Position numbers and translations under genes: made by a program. Under the pieces are notes generated by a model. The model did no database searches, had not been told where the DNA came from, and worked only from the letters and a program-made list of their open reading frames with translations. A DNA stretch of 64,000 bases from Bradyrhizobium canariense (GTDB lineage: Bacteria; Pseudomonadota; Alphaproteobacteria; Rhizobiales; Xanthobacteraceae): the NCBI RefSeq assembly GCF_019402665.1, contig NZ_VSST01000021.1:1-64000 (forward strand). Direction: 5' to 3'. Position 1 is the stretch's first letter, and each line of letters starts with the position of its first letter. This document shows positions 49,848 through 58,701 of this stretch, in pieces.

Positions 49848-49876
49848 TTGCACAATCACCGTATTTTCGAAATTAT
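49848..49876 (+). promoter_or_regulatory. Weak promoter with palindrome for the amino acid importer
   Basis: TTGCAC (49848-49853), 17 bases, then AATTAT (49871-49876) fit a poor sigma-70 promoter. The palindrome TTTCGAAA (49865-49872) runs through the end of the spacer into the -10 box, a plausible repressor position for the GntR protein. Confidence 0.35.
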
Positions 49877-49954
49877 CCGCTTTGCATTGTTATTGCTGGT
49901 GAATTTCACGTGGCATGCTTCCTGCTAAACCGCCTTCGTCAACTGGAGGACAAT

Positions 49955-50752
49955 ATGCGAAACACTGTTCGAGCGATTGCTGCCACAGCATTTCTGGCGC
50001 TTGCGACCCATGCTGAAGCCGAGAGCGATGCACCGGTGACGCCCGGCACTCTGACCTATGGGACAGCCGCAACATATCCGCCGTTCCAGTCCGTCGAGGA
50101 TGGCAAAATCGCCGGCTTCAGCGTCGACCACGCCGAGGCGATAGCAGCCAAGCTGGGCTTGAAGACCGCCATTGTGAATCTGGATTTCGGCGGCCTGATA
50201 CCGGCGCTGCAAGCCAGGCGCTTCGACGTCATCAACTCGGCGATGCGCGTTACCGAACAGCGAAAGGAGCAGGTCGACTTCATCCCCTACATGCGCATTG
50301 GGACCAACATTATCGTTCGTGCCGGCAATCCAAAGAACGTTAGCGGACGTGGCGACGTGTGCGGGCTCAACGTGGCTGTCGAATTGGGCAGCACGATCGA
50401 AGCTTTCGCGCGAGAGGACAACGACAATTGCGTGAAGGCTGGAAAGGCCGCGGTCAACCTGATGACGTTTCCCGGCCGACAGGAAGCTGCTCTGGCCGTC
50501 CGACAATCTCGTGCCGATGCCTTCTACGACACAACCCCGGCTGCTGTTCTGGCCCTCACCCGATCGCCGGATAGCTTCCAGATTGTTGGCGAGACGTTTG
50601 GATTCACGGAGAACGGCATCGCGCTGCGTAAAGGCGATCCCATCAAGGCCAGGATCGAGAAAGCACAGGCCGAATTGATTGCAGACGGAAGCTACGACGC
50701 TCTTCTGACGAAATACAAGTTTCCGAAGGAGGTCGCGGTCACTTCACGGTAA
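49955..50752 (+). CDS. Polar amino acid-type ABC transporter binding protein
   Basis: This 265-residue protein has a signal peptide (RAIAATAFLALATHAEA) and the family 3 solute-binding fold: LTYGTAATYPPFQSVEDGKI, GFSVDHAEAIAAKLGL, FDVINSAMRVTEQRKEQVDF. GGAGG five bases before ATG 49955 fixes the start. It feeds the permease and ATPase encoded next. Ligands of the family include polar amino acids and opines; the specific one is unknown. The segment at residues 120-155 (GRGDVCGLNVAVELGSTIEA) contains the only cysteines noted. Confidence 0.9.
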   Translation: MRNTVRAIAATAFLALATHAEAESDAPVTPGTLTYGTAATYPPFQSVEDGKIAGFSVDHAEAIAAKLGLKTAIVNLDFGGLIPALQARRFDVINSAMRVTEQRKEQVDFIPYMRIGTNIIVRAGNPKNVSGRGDVCGLNVAVELGSTIEAFAREDNDNCVKAGKAAVNLMTFPGRQEAALAVRQSRADAFYDTTPAAVLALTRSPDSFQIVGETFGFTENGIALRKGDPIKARIEKAQAELIADGSYDALLTKYKFPKEVAVTSR

Positions 50753-50766
50753 TCGCGGATCCACCG

Positions 50767-51474
50767 ATGCAGTCAATCAACATCATCATTGAATATCTGA
50801 TGTCGCCGGCATTCCGGGCGGGCGCCATCGTCACGCTCGAAATAAGCATCTGCGGTCTCGTTGGAGGCCTTTTGATCGGACTCTTTCTGGCTTTGCTTCA
50901 GCAAAGCGCGGTCCCCGGCGAACGACCGTTTCGGCTTTTCTATCTGTGGTTTTTCCGTGGAACGCCGGTTCTGTTCCAGGTGATCTTCATATTCAATGTG
51001 CTTCCAGCCTTTGGCATCGTCCTGTCTGGGTTCTCCTGCGCCGTGCTGGGCCTCGCCCTCAACGAAGGGGCCAACATGAGCGAGATCCTGCGCTCCGGAC
51101 TGCAATCCACAGTCAAGGGCCAGCGACTGGCCGCCCGGGCATTGGGCATGGACGAATTCCGCATTCTCAAGCTCGTGGTTTTCCCGCAAGCGATGCGCGT
51201 GGTTCTCCCACCGATCGGCAACGAATTTATCAATATGCTGCGGCTGAGTGCCCTGGTTTCCGTGATCGCCGTGCAGGAGCTCACACTGGTTGCAAATCAG
51301 GCCGCATCCTCGAGCTTCCACTATTTGGAGGCACTTTCGGCGGCGGGCATCTACTATCTTGCGATCACCACCATCTTCATGGCGCTGCAACATGTCTCTG
51401 AACGCTGGGCCGACCCCAGGTCTCGCAGGCAAGCTGTACGGAATATGGTTCTGAACGATGTGGAAGCGACATGA
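50767..51474 (+). CDS. Polar amino acid-type ABC permease
   Basis: The 235-residue inner-membrane protein is a HisM/GlnP-type permease with [60 protein letters not shown] and [20 protein letters not shown], including the EAA loop. It is the only permease gene in the unit and so probably works as a homodimer. Its end overlaps the ATPase start by four bases. No strong ribosome site precedes it. Confidence 0.9.
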   Translation: MQSINIIIEYLMSPAFRAGAIVTLEISICGLVGGLLIGLFLALLQQSAVPGERPFRLFYLWFFRGTPVLFQVIFIFNVLPAFGIVLSGFSCAVLGLALNEGANMSEILRSGLQSTVKGQRLAARALGMDEFRILKLVVFPQAMRVVLPPIGNEFINMLRLSALVSVIAVQELTLVANQAASSSFHYLEALSAAGIYYLAITTIFMALQHVSERWADPRSRRQAVRNMVLNDVEAT

Positions 51475-52220
51475 GCACAGCCAAAGACATTCTCCTTGAG
51501 GTCGCCGCGCTTCACCACGCCTACGGAACTGGCCGCGCCACCTTGAATGGCGTCTCGTTCTCCCTCGCGCGCGGCGAAACCTTGTGTGTCATAGGCCCGT
51601 CCGGCTCCGGCAAATCAACGCTGGTGCGGTGTATCAACGCGCTCGAACCCATAAAAGGCGGGCGCATCGTCTTTCAAGGACAACATGTGACCGGATCCGA
51701 GCGACAAGCAAAAGCGATGCGCCGGCGCATCGGCATGGTGTTTCAGTCGTTCGAGCTGTTTACGCATCTGACGGCGGTCGAAAACGTCGCTCTCGCTCCC
51801 ATCAATGTTTTGGGCGTGGAGAAAACCGCCGCGTTCCGTCAGGCTCTGTCCTTGCTTGATCGCGTCGATCTCAAGGACAAGTTCGACAGATTCCCGGATG
51901 AGCTGTCAGGCGGCCAGCAACAACGAGTCGCGATCGCACGCGCGCTGGCCATGGAGCCCGCGCTGATGTTGTTCGATGAACCAACCTCTGCACTCGATCC
52001 GGAAACGGTGCGAGAGGTCCTCGACGTCATTGCGTCGCTCAAGAGAACGGGCATGACCAGCATTGTCGTCACCCATGAAATGGAGTTCGCGCGCAGCGTC
52101 GCCGACCGTATCATCTTTATGGATGCCGGAGAGATAGTCGAAGAGGGGCGCCCTCACGATTTTTTTTCTGCACCACGTAGCAATCGAGCTCGGCGTTTTC
52201 TGAATTTTCAGAACTCGTAA
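51471..52220 (+). CDS. Polar amino acid-type ABC ATPase
   Basis: This 249-residue ATPase has Walker [11 protein letters not shown]-loop [17 protein letters not shown], signature LSGGQQQRV, Walker [15 protein letters not shown] and switch [14 protein letters not shown]. It is a GlnQ/HisP-type subunit. It completes the importer with the two preceding genes. A single four-base overlap links it to the permease gene. Confidence 0.93.
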   Translation: MSTAKDILLEVAALHHAYGTGRATLNGVSFSLARGETLCVIGPSGSGKSTLVRCINALEPIKGGRIVFQGQHVTGSERQAKAMRRRIGMVFQSFELFTHLTAVENVALAPINVLGVEKTAAFRQALSLLDRVDLKDKFDRFPDELSGGQQQRVAIARALAMEPALMLFDEPTSALDPETVREVLDVIASLKRTGMTSIVVTHEMEFARSVADRIIFMDAGEIVEEGRPHDFFSAPRSNRARRFLNFQNS

Positions 52221-52249
52221 TTTGTGCAGGTACCGGCCGCGACGGCTCG

Positions 52250-52393
52250 TCAACGTCCTGCTTCGCGTTCGATCTTTAGGCGCTCTTCGGCTCCGCGACG
52301 TAGATACTCTAATTGGTCAAGCAAACCTTGCGGATCGACCAGAGGATTCGGGTCGCCTGGCTTGCGTTCGGCCGCGTTCCTCACGAAGCTCGG
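52250..52393 (-). pseudogene. Possible C-terminal fragment of a metallo-hydrolase
   Basis: A minus-strand frame ending in TGA at 52250 reads PSFVRNAAERKPGDPNPLVD followed by PQGLLDQLEYLRRGAEERLK. This resembles the C terminus of class-B3-like metallo-beta-lactamase-fold proteins. A stop codon lies directly upstream of PSF, so no intact protein exists. The match is by eye and short. The rest of the 52221-52541 gap shows nothing clear. Confidence 0.3.
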
Positions 52394-52541
52394 TCAAGCC
52401 ATTGGGGAATGGATGCTTGTGAGATGAACGGAGCGAGTGGGCTGGAATCCCCGGCTTGCAGCCGCCCAAGTAAGGAACAATTGTACACTTCGGCACTTAG
52501 CTGATTCCTTTGTTGTCGAGGAAGTACCGTGGATCGCAATT

Positions 52542-52859
52542 TCAAGAATGAAGTCTTTTGGTCGAGCGGACAACGACCTTGTTTCCGTCCTGGACGAGAT
52601 CCTCAATCTTAATGTCGAAATCGGGAAATGCGCTCACCAACATGGCCATTACTGCTTTTGCGCCCTGCGGACCGCGCGGAGCGTTCGGCGGCGAAGGGAT
52701 GGGGCGCCAGTATCTTCTCAAGCAGTCCCACCTCATCGCGCGCAAAGGCCTCGTACCATTGCGACGCGATTTGCCTTGGCTCCTTCGCCGCTGGAGCAGC
52801 ACTCGCCTGAACTGCTAGAAACGAACCGGCGATCAATGCGATGAGCGATTTCAGGCGTC
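52542..52859 (-). pseudogene. Frameshifted SnoaL-like/ester cyclase pseudogene
   Basis: Two adjacent minus-strand frames together spell one SnoaL-type protein. The first gives LKSLIALIAGSFLAVQASAA (signal peptide, with CTG where ATG is expected) and WYEAFARDEVGLLEKILAPH. The second continues PQGAKAVMAMLVSAFPDFDI and KIEDLVQDGNKVVVRSTKR. The shift lies near 52700, and the C-terminal third is missing. It lies immediately downstream of an intact SnoaL-like gene and may be an old duplicate. No function is expected. Confidence 0.7.
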
Positions 52860-52863
52860 CAAC

Positions 52864-53301
52864 TCAACCCTGCGACAGCGGAGCGATGGCGCCCAACTGC
52901 TGCATGACCGAGTAAAGGTTTGCCACGCCCCAGTGCGCGGTGATCTTGCCGTTGACGACCTGCATCGCATCGACCGTCTCAAAACTGACTTTGGTTCCTG
53001 TGCCAACGATGCCGAGAAAATTCCCTCGATGCGTGCCGTGATACGTCTTGAAGGTGGTGACCACATCACCGTCGACGCGTTGCCAATGAATCTCCGGCGT
53101 GAAATCGGGGAAGGCTTCACGCAAGCGCTTGTAGAGGGCGAGGACACCGGCCTTGTCGCGAGCACCACCGGGCTGCGGCGTATGATCGAAGAACTCGTCC
53201 GCAAAGAGTTCGCTGAACAAGGCCCAGTTTCCTCGGCCCTGCACCTCCTCACTGTTACGGCGAACGACATTCTTGGCGGTCTCACCGACGTTGGCAGCCA
53301 T
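52864..53301 (-). CDS. SnoaL-like/ester cyclase family protein
   Basis: This 145-residue protein has the NTF2-like cone fold of polyketide-cyclase-like proteins: WALFSELFADEFFDHTPQPG, YKRLREAFPDFTPEIHWQRV, TYHGTHRGNFLGIVGTG. ATG 53301 has GGAGA six bases upstream. The family includes small-molecule isomerases, cyclases and hydrolases; related proteins occur in indole-acetate loci (IacI), but there is no direct evidence for that here. A decayed relative follows it on the same strand. Confidence 0.85.
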   Translation of the reverse strand: MAANVGETAKNVVRRNSEEVQGRGNWALFSELFADEFFDHTPQPGGARDKAGVLALYKRLREAFPDFTPEIHWQRVDGDVVTTFKTYHGTHRGNFLGIVGTGTKVSFETVDAMQVVNGKITAHWGVANLYSVMQQLGAIAPLSQG

Positions 53302-53433
53302 TGGAATCTCCATCTTTAATCGCTCGGTCCATCGATGTCATGCTGGTTCGACGGTCGACTTGTGATTGATAGGGTGACCGATGGCATCGGAGTTCCCCAC
53401 GAGCGGACGATCCCGCGCTGATCGTCTGATGGG

Positions 53434-54033
53434 TCACGCGAAGACCTTGCCTGCGAGCCTGGCGACCAGTTCGCCCTGGTGGCGGGCGCCCTGGAGCTCG
53501 ATCTCTGAAGGCTGGCGAGAACCGTCCCCGCCGGCCACGGTGGTCGCGCCATAGGGTGCGCCGCCGACAATTTCTTTGATCGTCATTTGACCGGTATGGC
53601 TGTAGGGCAGTCCTACGATTGTCATACCGAAGTGCAGCAGGTTGGTGATGATCGAGAACAATGTGGTCTCATTGCCGCCATGCTGAGTGGCACTCGATGC
53701 GAAGGCAGCGCCGATCTTGCCGTGCAACGCACCTTTCGCCCATAAGCCACCGGCCTGATCGAGGAAAGCTGCCATCTGCGATGACATTCGCCCGAAGCGC
53801 GTGCCAGTCCCAACGATGATCGCATCGTAATTTTCCAGTTCGGCCACAGCTGCAATCGGAGCGGACTGATCGAGCTTGAAGTGGGAGCTCCTGGCAACTG
53901 CCTCCGGAACGGTTTCCGGCACTCGCTTGATGGCGACCTGGGCACCGGCGCTGCGCGCGCCTTCCGCCACGGCTTCGGCCATTTTTTCGATGTGGCCGTA
54001 GGAAGAATAATAGAGAACGAGAACTTTAGGCAT
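53434..54033 (-). CDS. wrbA: NAD(P)H:quinone oxidoreductase WrbA
   Basis: The 199-residue flavodoxin-fold protein has [40 protein letters not shown] and [20 protein letters not shown], with the canonical WrbA length. It reduces quinones by two electrons with FMN and so protects against redox cycling. AGGAG precedes ATG 54033. The upstream 320-base region contains two perfect inverted repeats. In this context it may detoxify quinones formed during aromatic oxidation. Confidence 0.92.
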   Translation of the reverse strand: MPKVLVLYYSSYGHIEKMAEAVAEGARSAGAQVAIKRVPETVPEAVARSSHFKLDQSAPIAAVAELENYDAIIVGTGTRFGRMSSQMAAFLDQAGGLWAKGALHGKIGAAFASSATQHGGNETTLFSIITNLLHFGMTIVGLPYSHTGQMTIKEIVGGAPYGATTVAGGDGSRQPSEIELQGARHQGELVARLAGKVFA

Positions 54034-54109
54034 CGCGAGCTCCTGAATTTGGGGCGCGTTCATTTCCGCGTCGACACTCGCAACATGCCATCGGTCTGGT
54101 TAACTAAAT

Positions 54110-54127
54110 AGTCGAATAATCTCGACT
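54110..54127. promoter_or_regulatory. Inverted repeat AGTCGA-N6-TCGACT upstream of wrbA
   Basis: A perfect 6-bp inverted repeat with AT-rich centre ATAATC lies 77 bases upstream of the wrbA start. The spacing suits a dimeric winged-helix repressor of the MarR or HxlR kind. Confidence 0.5.
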
Positions 54128-54132
54128 GTTAC

Positions 54133-54149
54133 GTTCGATCGTTTCGAAC
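54133..54149. promoter_or_regulatory. Inverted repeat GTTCGA-N5-TCGAAC upstream of wrbA
   Basis: A second perfect 6-bp inverted repeat begins five bases after the first and shares the TCGA core. The pair could bind two regulator dimers side by side. Confidence 0.5.
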
Positions 54150-54353
54150 AGCGTCTACGTGGGCCGCCGTGTTGCAATCACCAGGAAGCCGCCGCGTGGC
54201 GGAGGAGAATCCTGAGGGCTCGCGACTAATTCCCGCGGGCACTCAACGGCCTCGCGTCCGCGACTTTCCTGTCGAACTCAATCGAAGTACAACGGAGGGC
54301 GGCGTGGGTTCGCGCCGATGCTGAAACCGGCCGCTCTTTTCTTCTTCGCTTCG

Positions 54354-54812
54354 TCATGAAGCGTCGGACGACTGCACTTCATTCGCGAAACTGACGAAGA
54401 ACTGATCTGCCAGCTTCTTTGCAGAGCCGCTGATCAAACGCTGCCCCAGCTGCGCCAGCTTTCCCCCGATCTGCGCCTCGACGCTATAAGTGAGCAAAGT
54501 GCCTCCATCTTTCTCCACCAACGCAACTGTCGCGCCGCCCTTGGCGAAACCTGCAACACCTCCCTCCCCTTCGCCAGAAATCCTGTAACCATTGGGCGGG
54601 TCCAAGTCGCTCAAGGTAACCCGTCCACCGAAGCGCGCGGACACGGGACCGACCTTCATCTTGGCGACCGCCTGAAACTGGTTCTCTCCGGAACTAGCCA
54701 GCTCTTCGCAGCCGGGGATACATTTCTTCAAAACGGCTGGATCGTTAAGCTTCTGCCACACCACCTCGCGCGAGGCGGGCAGATGAACTTCACCATTCAT
54801 CGTCATGGCCAT
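54354..54812 (-). CDS. CoxG-like SRPBCC protein
   Basis: This 152-residue protein is of the CO-dehydrogenase subunit G (CoxG) family within the SRPBCC fold: GEVHLPASREVVWQKLNDPA, LKKCIPGCEELASSGEN, VSARFGGRVTLSDLDPPNGY. GGAGG precedes the ATG. CoxG proteins anchor or mature molybdenum hydroxylases at the membrane. The C-terminal tail is short, so membrane attachment is uncertain. It lies downstream of the molybdenum hydroxylase genes in the same run. Confidence 0.9.
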   Translation of the reverse strand: MAMTMNGEVHLPASREVVWQKLNDPAVLKKCIPGCEELASSGENQFQAVAKMKVGPVSARFGGRVTLSDLDPPNGYRISGEGEGGVAGFAKGGATVALVEKDGGTLLTYSVEAQIGGKLAQLGQRLISGSAKKLADQFFVSFANEVQSSDAS

Positions 54813-54860
54813 GAAAGATACCTCCCGACATCACGCTCCGCAGGTTGCGGAGCGGAGTTG

Positions 54861-55796
54861 TTAAGCCCCGGTTCCAGCCAGGGCGTATTTTCCGGTTAGC
54901 TGCGGCGCAATGGAATCCAAACCCTTACTGTGCCTCTCTAGCCTCAACTCGCGCGACCAGGTGCGCTGCAGATCATCTCTCACCTTGACACGGAGACGTC
55001 CTAAGCCCTCGGTCTCCAGTTCGACCACGTCTCCGTGCTGAAATGCATTCAGGCCGCAGTGATCTGTGCCCGTCGCCAGGATATCTCCTGGCATCAAGGT
55101 TTGGATGGAACTGACCCAGGCTATGCTGTCCCTAACGCCGGTAATCATCTTGCGCGTATTGAAGTCCTGCTTTATCGCGCCATTGACCCACAGGCGAACC
55201 GCCAAATTCTGCGGTTCTTCAATTTCATCACGGGTCACGATGAACGGACCGATCGGCGCAAACGTGTCTCGCGATTTCATCTGGAAGAACGAGTTTGTCG
55301 TCGGCTGAAGACCTCGAGCCGAGCCGTCGATGAAATTCAAGTAGCCGAACACGTAATCCATTGCGTGTTCGGCATCGACGTTACTCGCAGTCCGCCCGAT
55401 CACAACGGCCATCTCTGCCTCACCCTCGAACACGCTGGCCGGGACGTCCGGGAGCACCATCGTCTCGTCGTGGCCGATCAATGCGCTGGGCGATTTGTGA
55501 AACGCATTGATATGCGAGGACTTGATCAGACCATCGTCATAATTCACTGCCATACAGACGATCGTACGCGGCCTCGGCAACGGGGTGCGTAACCTGACTT
55601 CGGCAAGCGGAATTGGCCGGCCGCTGATCGCGGCATTTTCAACGCGACCGCGATAGTTGGCGAAATTCCCGATCAAGCCGGCCATCAGATCCTCGGGTGC
55701 GCGCCGGGGAAGATCACGCAGCTCCGCGCCGACGTCGACAATTCCCCCGCCCGTCACCACACCAAGCCGATATTCATCGAAATATGCCAGCTTCAT
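54861..55796 (-). CDS. Fumarylacetoacetate hydrolase-family protein
   Basis: The 311-residue protein has the FAH C-terminal domain with metal ligands in SVFEGEAEMAVVIGRTA (Glu, Glu) and YLNFIDGSARG (Asp), and the late motif LMPGDILATGTDHCG. The family hydrolyses, decarboxylates or hydrates beta-dicarbonyl and oxo-acid ring-cleavage products using Mg or Mn. It starts 207 bases after the NTF2-like gene with a nitroreductase remnant between. It is one of two unlike FAH proteins in this gene run, which suggests two consecutive steps. Confidence 0.9.
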   Translation of the reverse strand: MKLAYFDEYRLGVVTGGGIVDVGAELRDLPRRAPEDLMAGLIGNFANYRGRVENAAISGRPIPLAEVRLRTPLPRPRTIVCMAVNYDDGLIKSSHINAFHKSPSALIGHDETMVLPDVPASVFEGEAEMAVVIGRTASNVDAEHAMDYVFGYLNFIDGSARGLQPTTNSFFQMKSRDTFAPIGPFIVTRDEIEEPQNLAVRLWVNGAIKQDFNTRKMITGVRDSIAWVSSIQTLMPGDILATGTDHCGLNAFQHGDVVELETEGLGRLRVKVRDDLQRTWSRELRLERHSKGLDSIAPQLTGKYALAGTGA

Positions 55797-55814
55797 GTTC
55801 TCTCCGTGGTCGCT

Positions 55815-55917
55815 CTAAGCGAGCTTGCAGGCTTCATCGAATGAAAGTCGACGGCTGCGAGGAAACACCTTTGCGGGATCGCCGTAGCCGATCCCGCAAA
55901 GAAATTGCCGTTCACTT
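55815..55917 (-). pseudogene. Nitroreductase remnant (C-terminal end)
   Basis: A minus-strand frame ending in TAG at 55815 reads [20 protein letters not shown] followed by [12 protein letters not shown]. This closely resembles the C-terminal strand and tail of nitroreductases (LCGxxIGYxDP, then RxPLDE). Upstream the likeness continues only weakly in another frame, so the gene is decayed. It was probably an intact member of the operon in an ancestor. Confidence 0.5.
55869..55901. repeat. 13-bp inverted repeat inside the nitroreductase remnant
   Basis: CTTTGCGGGATCG and CGATCCCGCAAAG flank the 7-base loop CCGTAGC. It is the longest short-loop perfect stem noticed in the window. It may now act as an RNA hairpin between the NTF2-like and FAH genes. 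Confidence 0.6.
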
Positions 55918-56003
55918 CACTGTCCGGAGAGAAGCGCGCTCGCCGTTCTCGCGATTGCCGCCCGGACACCAGGCCGCAATACAATCCCATGGCGGCAGGC
56001 CAG

Positions 56004-56507
56004 CTAGGCGTTGGCCGCGTCATAGACGGTGACCTCGGCTCCCTCCGGTATGGAATCTACATCGGTGGGGCTGCCCCATTTACGGAAACCCTCGTAGGCA
56101 ATCTCCCGGCGGATCTTTCCATCACGCATGTAGAAGACGTGCGTGATCCGGACGTTCAGGCGGGAACCGATCGGGAAGCCAAGGTTCGGCATTTCATCGC
56201 CGACGATTTCGACGTCGGCAATCTGGTCGTCGAACACGTATTCCTCGGTCGCAAATCGGCGTAGCGCGGTGGCTTTGTTGTATTTGACGGTCCTGAAGAT
56301 CCCCATGTAGGATTTTCTGATCTCCACCGGATCGGTCAACACCACGCCTCGCATCGGAGCCTCCCAGACAATGTCGTCGTCATAGAGGGCGATTGCCTTG
56401 TCGACGCTTTCGGGGGTCTCATTGTGAAAGTGGGCGTCGACGACCTTGAGATTTCTCGCGATGATCTGCTCCCTGGTCAGGTCTTTGTCCTTTACGCCGT
56501 CATGCAT
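56004..56507 (-). CDS. NTF2-like (SnoaL-type) protein
   Basis: This 167-residue protein has an NTF2-like fold pattern: AHFHNETPESVDKAIALYDD, IVWEAPMRGVVLTDPVEIRK, VFYMRDGKIRREIAYEGFRK. Such proteins often act on small hydrophobic ring compounds, but many are of unknown function. It follows the FAD-subunit gene of the molybdenum hydroxylase after 94 bases on the same strand. GGGAGAAG precedes the ATG. Confidence 0.82.
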   Translation of the reverse strand: MHDGVKDKDLTREQIIARNLKVVDAHFHNETPESVDKAIALYDDDIVWEAPMRGVVLTDPVEIRKSYMGIFRTVKYNKATALRRFATEEYVFDDQIADVEIVGDEMPNLGFPIGSRLNVRITHVFYMRDGKIRREIAYEGFRKWGSPTDVDSIPEGAEVTVYDAANA

Positions 56508-56601
56508 CCTGCTTCTCCCTCACTTGATTTCTCGAAGAGAACTATTTCTCGTCGAGGGCGGCATTGCCGCGGTCATGCCGTAACTCGGCGACGCTTCGAT
56601 T

Positions 56602-57420
56602 CTACGCCCCACGATGGGACCCGATCATCGCCGCGGAGATCGCGCGTCGTGTCAGGACCGAGATCAGATTGGCCCGATACTCGGCGGACGCATGAAGATC
56701 ATCGATGAGCCCAGTCGTTCCGACGTCGAGGCCCTTCACCGCTTTCGCTGAAAACTCTGTTTGCAGGGCGGCTTCGAACGCATGCTCCCGAAAGACCTTT
56801 GCTTTCGCTCCCGTAACCGCGACTCGGATATCGCCATGAACCTCCGCGACGAAGACCCCGACGAGAGCATAGCGCGAGGCAGGATTGCGGAATTTGACAT
56901 AGGCCGCCCTGTCCGGCAGCGGGAACTCGATCCGCACAAGAATTTCACCTTGCTCCAGCGCGGTCTCGAACAAATCGACAAAGAACTCATCCGCGGAAAT
57001 CGACCGCCGATCGGTCACGAAGGTGGCGTGCATGGCAAGGGCGGCCGCCGTCAGATCTGCGGTAGGATCGTTGTTGGCAAGCGACCCGCCGATTGTGCCA
57101 CGGTTGCGCACCAGGGGATCGCCGACCAGCGCCACCGCGCGCGCGAGCGATGGAAGCGTCGCCTGAACCAGCGGGGATTCGATTATCTCGATGTAACGCG
57201 TCATCGCTCCGATGCTGAGCAACTCCCCCTTCGTGCTGATCCCGGTGAGCTCGGATATACCCGCGAGGTCAACAAGAGCGGATGGCGCCGCCAGCCGCTG
57301 GCGCAGCGTCGGAAGCAGAGTTTGACCACCGGCCAACAGCTTTGCGTCGCCATCCTGCGCAAGCAGGTCCAACGCTTCGGCGAGATTTTTTGGTCTGTGA
57401 TATTGGAACTGATACATCAT
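56602..57420 (-). CDS. Molybdenum hydroxylase FAD-binding subunit (CoxM-type)
   Basis: The 272-residue protein has the FAD-binding motifs of the xanthine dehydrogenase/CO dehydrogenase middle subunit: DAKLLAGGQTLLPTLRQRLA, RNRGTIGGSLANNDPTADLT. The C-terminal CO_deh_flav_C domain includes DLHASAEYRANLISVLTRRA. It passes electrons from the 2Fe-2S subunit to the final acceptor. It starts 13 bases after the 2Fe-2S subunit gene. Confidence 0.93.
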   Translation of the reverse strand: MMYQFQYHRPKNLAEALDLLAQDGDAKLLAGGQTLLPTLRQRLAAPSALVDLAGISELTGISTKGELLSIGAMTRYIEIIESPLVQATLPSLARAVALVGDPLVRNRGTIGGSLANNDPTADLTAAALAMHATFVTDRRSISADEFFVDLFETALEQGEILVRIEFPLPDRAAYVKFRNPASRYALVGVFVAEVHGDIRVAVTGAKAKVFREHAFEAALQTEFSAKAVKGLDVGTTGLIDDLHASAEYRANLISVLTRRAISAAMIGSHRGA

Positions 57421-57433
57421 TGCGCCTGTTGGC

Positions 57434-57907
57434 TCAAACGTGGGGCCGCATGGCGACCGCTCCGGCCAGGATCGCGGCGACGATGTTCTGGTATCCCGTG
57501 CAACGGCATAGATTGCCTTCCAGTTCGCGACGAACGGTCGTCTCGTCAGCCTCGGAATGACGAATGGCCAGATCGATTGCTCGCATGATCATGCCCGGCG
57601 TGCAGAACCCGCACTGCAACGCGTGGTGCTCACGGAACGCCTCCTGCATCGGATGCAACTGCTCTTCCGTGCCGATGCCTTCAATCGTGGTGATCTCCGA
57701 GCCGTTGGCCTGGACCGCCAGTATGGCGCAGGACTTCACGCTGCGGCCGTCGAGATGGACCACGCACGCGCCGCATTGGCTGGTATCACAGCCGACATGG
57801 GTGCCCGTGAGACGCAGCTGTTCCCGAAGGAAATGCACCAGCAGGGTGCGCGTCTCCACGCTGCGAACCTCGCGCTTGCCGTTCACGGTGATGGTCACAT
57901 CGGGCAT
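57434..57907 (-). CDS. Molybdenum hydroxylase 2Fe-2S subunit (CoxS-type)
   Basis: The 157-residue protein has two [2Fe-2S] sites: the plant-ferredoxin type in [17 protein letters not shown] with SCAIL, and the helical type in [12 protein letters not shown] and [11 protein letters not shown]. All eight cysteines are present. It relays electrons from the molybdenum site to FAD. The start at 57907 ([18 protein letters not shown]) is preferred to a longer reading that overlaps the SDR gene. Confidence 0.94.
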   Translation of the reverse strand: MPDVTITVNGKREVRSVETRTLLVHFLREQLRLTGTHVGCDTSQCGACVVHLDGRSVKSCAILAVQANGSEITTIEGIGTEEQLHPMQEAFREHHALQCGFCTPGMIMRAIDLAIRHSEADETTVRRELEGNLCRCTGYQNIVAAILAGAVAMRPHV

Positions 57908-57918
57908 CGGATGCTCTC

Positions 57919-58698
57919 TCAAATTAGGCCGCGATAGCTTCCGCCATCGATCTGCACGTTCTGACCGGAGATGAATCCGGCTTGCACCGAGCACAGGAAG
58001 GCGCAAGCATCGGCGAATTCGCCCGGCAGCCCGAACCGCTTCGCAGACAAGCTCTCCGCGATCTGGCGGCGCGCTTCGTCAAGCGTGATGTCCTGCTCCT
58101 TCATCATGCGTTCGGCCATGAAACGCTGCCGGTCGGTGTCGATCCGCTCGGGCAGAAGATTGTTGATGGTCACGTTGTCAGCGGCTGCTTCGTGGGAAAT
58201 CGACTTGCACAGTGCGGTGAGGCCGGTTCGCGCGGCCGTCGACAGGCCCATACCGGGTGCCGGCGATTTGACCATTGCCGACGTGATGTTGATGATGCGG
58301 CCGAACCGACGCTTGCGCATGCCCGGCAAAACGGCCCGGATCAAAAGAATCGGCGCCAGCATGTTGCCATCGAGCGCTGAGAGCCACGTCGCGCGATCCC
58401 AGTCTTCGAGCTTTCCCGGGGCCGGACCGGCATTGTTGTTGACGAGAATATCGGCGTTCGGACATGCGGCTATCAGGCGTTCACGGCCTTCGTCTGTCGT
58501 GATGTCCGCCTTGACCGTGACAGGCCGTTGGCCCGTAGCTTTCTCAATGCGAAGCGCCGCGCCGTTCAAGGCGTCCTGGTTACGGCCATTGACGAAGATG
58601 CGAACGCCTTCGCGGGCAAGCGAGGTGGCGCAGGCCTCTCCGAGCCCGCGCGACGAGGCGCAGACGATGGCGGAACGCCCCTTGATACCAAGATCCAT
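57919..58698 (-). CDS. Short-chain dehydrogenase/reductase, variant catalytic motif
   Basis: This 259-residue protein has the SDR layout: [20 protein letters not shown] for cofactor binding, [13 protein letters not shown], and the C-terminal [20 protein letters not shown]. The active-site segment reads [16 protein letters not shown] where YxxxK is expected, so leucine and arginine replace the catalytic tyrosine and lysine. This variant recurs in a subgroup of FabG-like proteins, which suggests altered chemistry and not decay. It lies between the FAH and 2Fe-2S genes with 3- and 11-base gaps, so it belongs to the same operon. Confidence 0.88.
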   Translation of the reverse strand: MDLGIKGRSAIVCASSRGLGEACATSLAREGVRIFVNGRNQDALNGAALRIEKATGQRPVTVKADITTDEGRERLIAACPNADILVNNNAGPAPGKLEDWDRATWLSALDGNMLAPILLIRAVLPGMRKRRFGRIINITSAMVKSPAPGMGLSTAARTGLTALCKSISHEAAADNVTINNLLPERIDTDRQRFMAERMMKEQDITLDEARRQIAESLSAKRFGLPGEFADACAFLCSVQAGFISGQNVQIDGGSYRGLI

Positions 58699-58701
58699 GA
58701 C

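Larger units (their letters stand above)
54034..54353. other. Gene-free region upstream of wrbA
   Basis: No gene is seen in 320 bases. Two inverted repeats lie close to wrbA (54110-54127 and 54133-54149). The part beyond 54150 shows no clear signal apart from the 3' end of the CoxG-like transcript. Confidence 0.5.

Noticed and set aside
33147..53301. Complete iac-type indole-acetate degradation cluster
   Set aside because: Only some matching classes are present. The Rieske dioxygenase and its reductase and a MarR regulator are not seen in the window.
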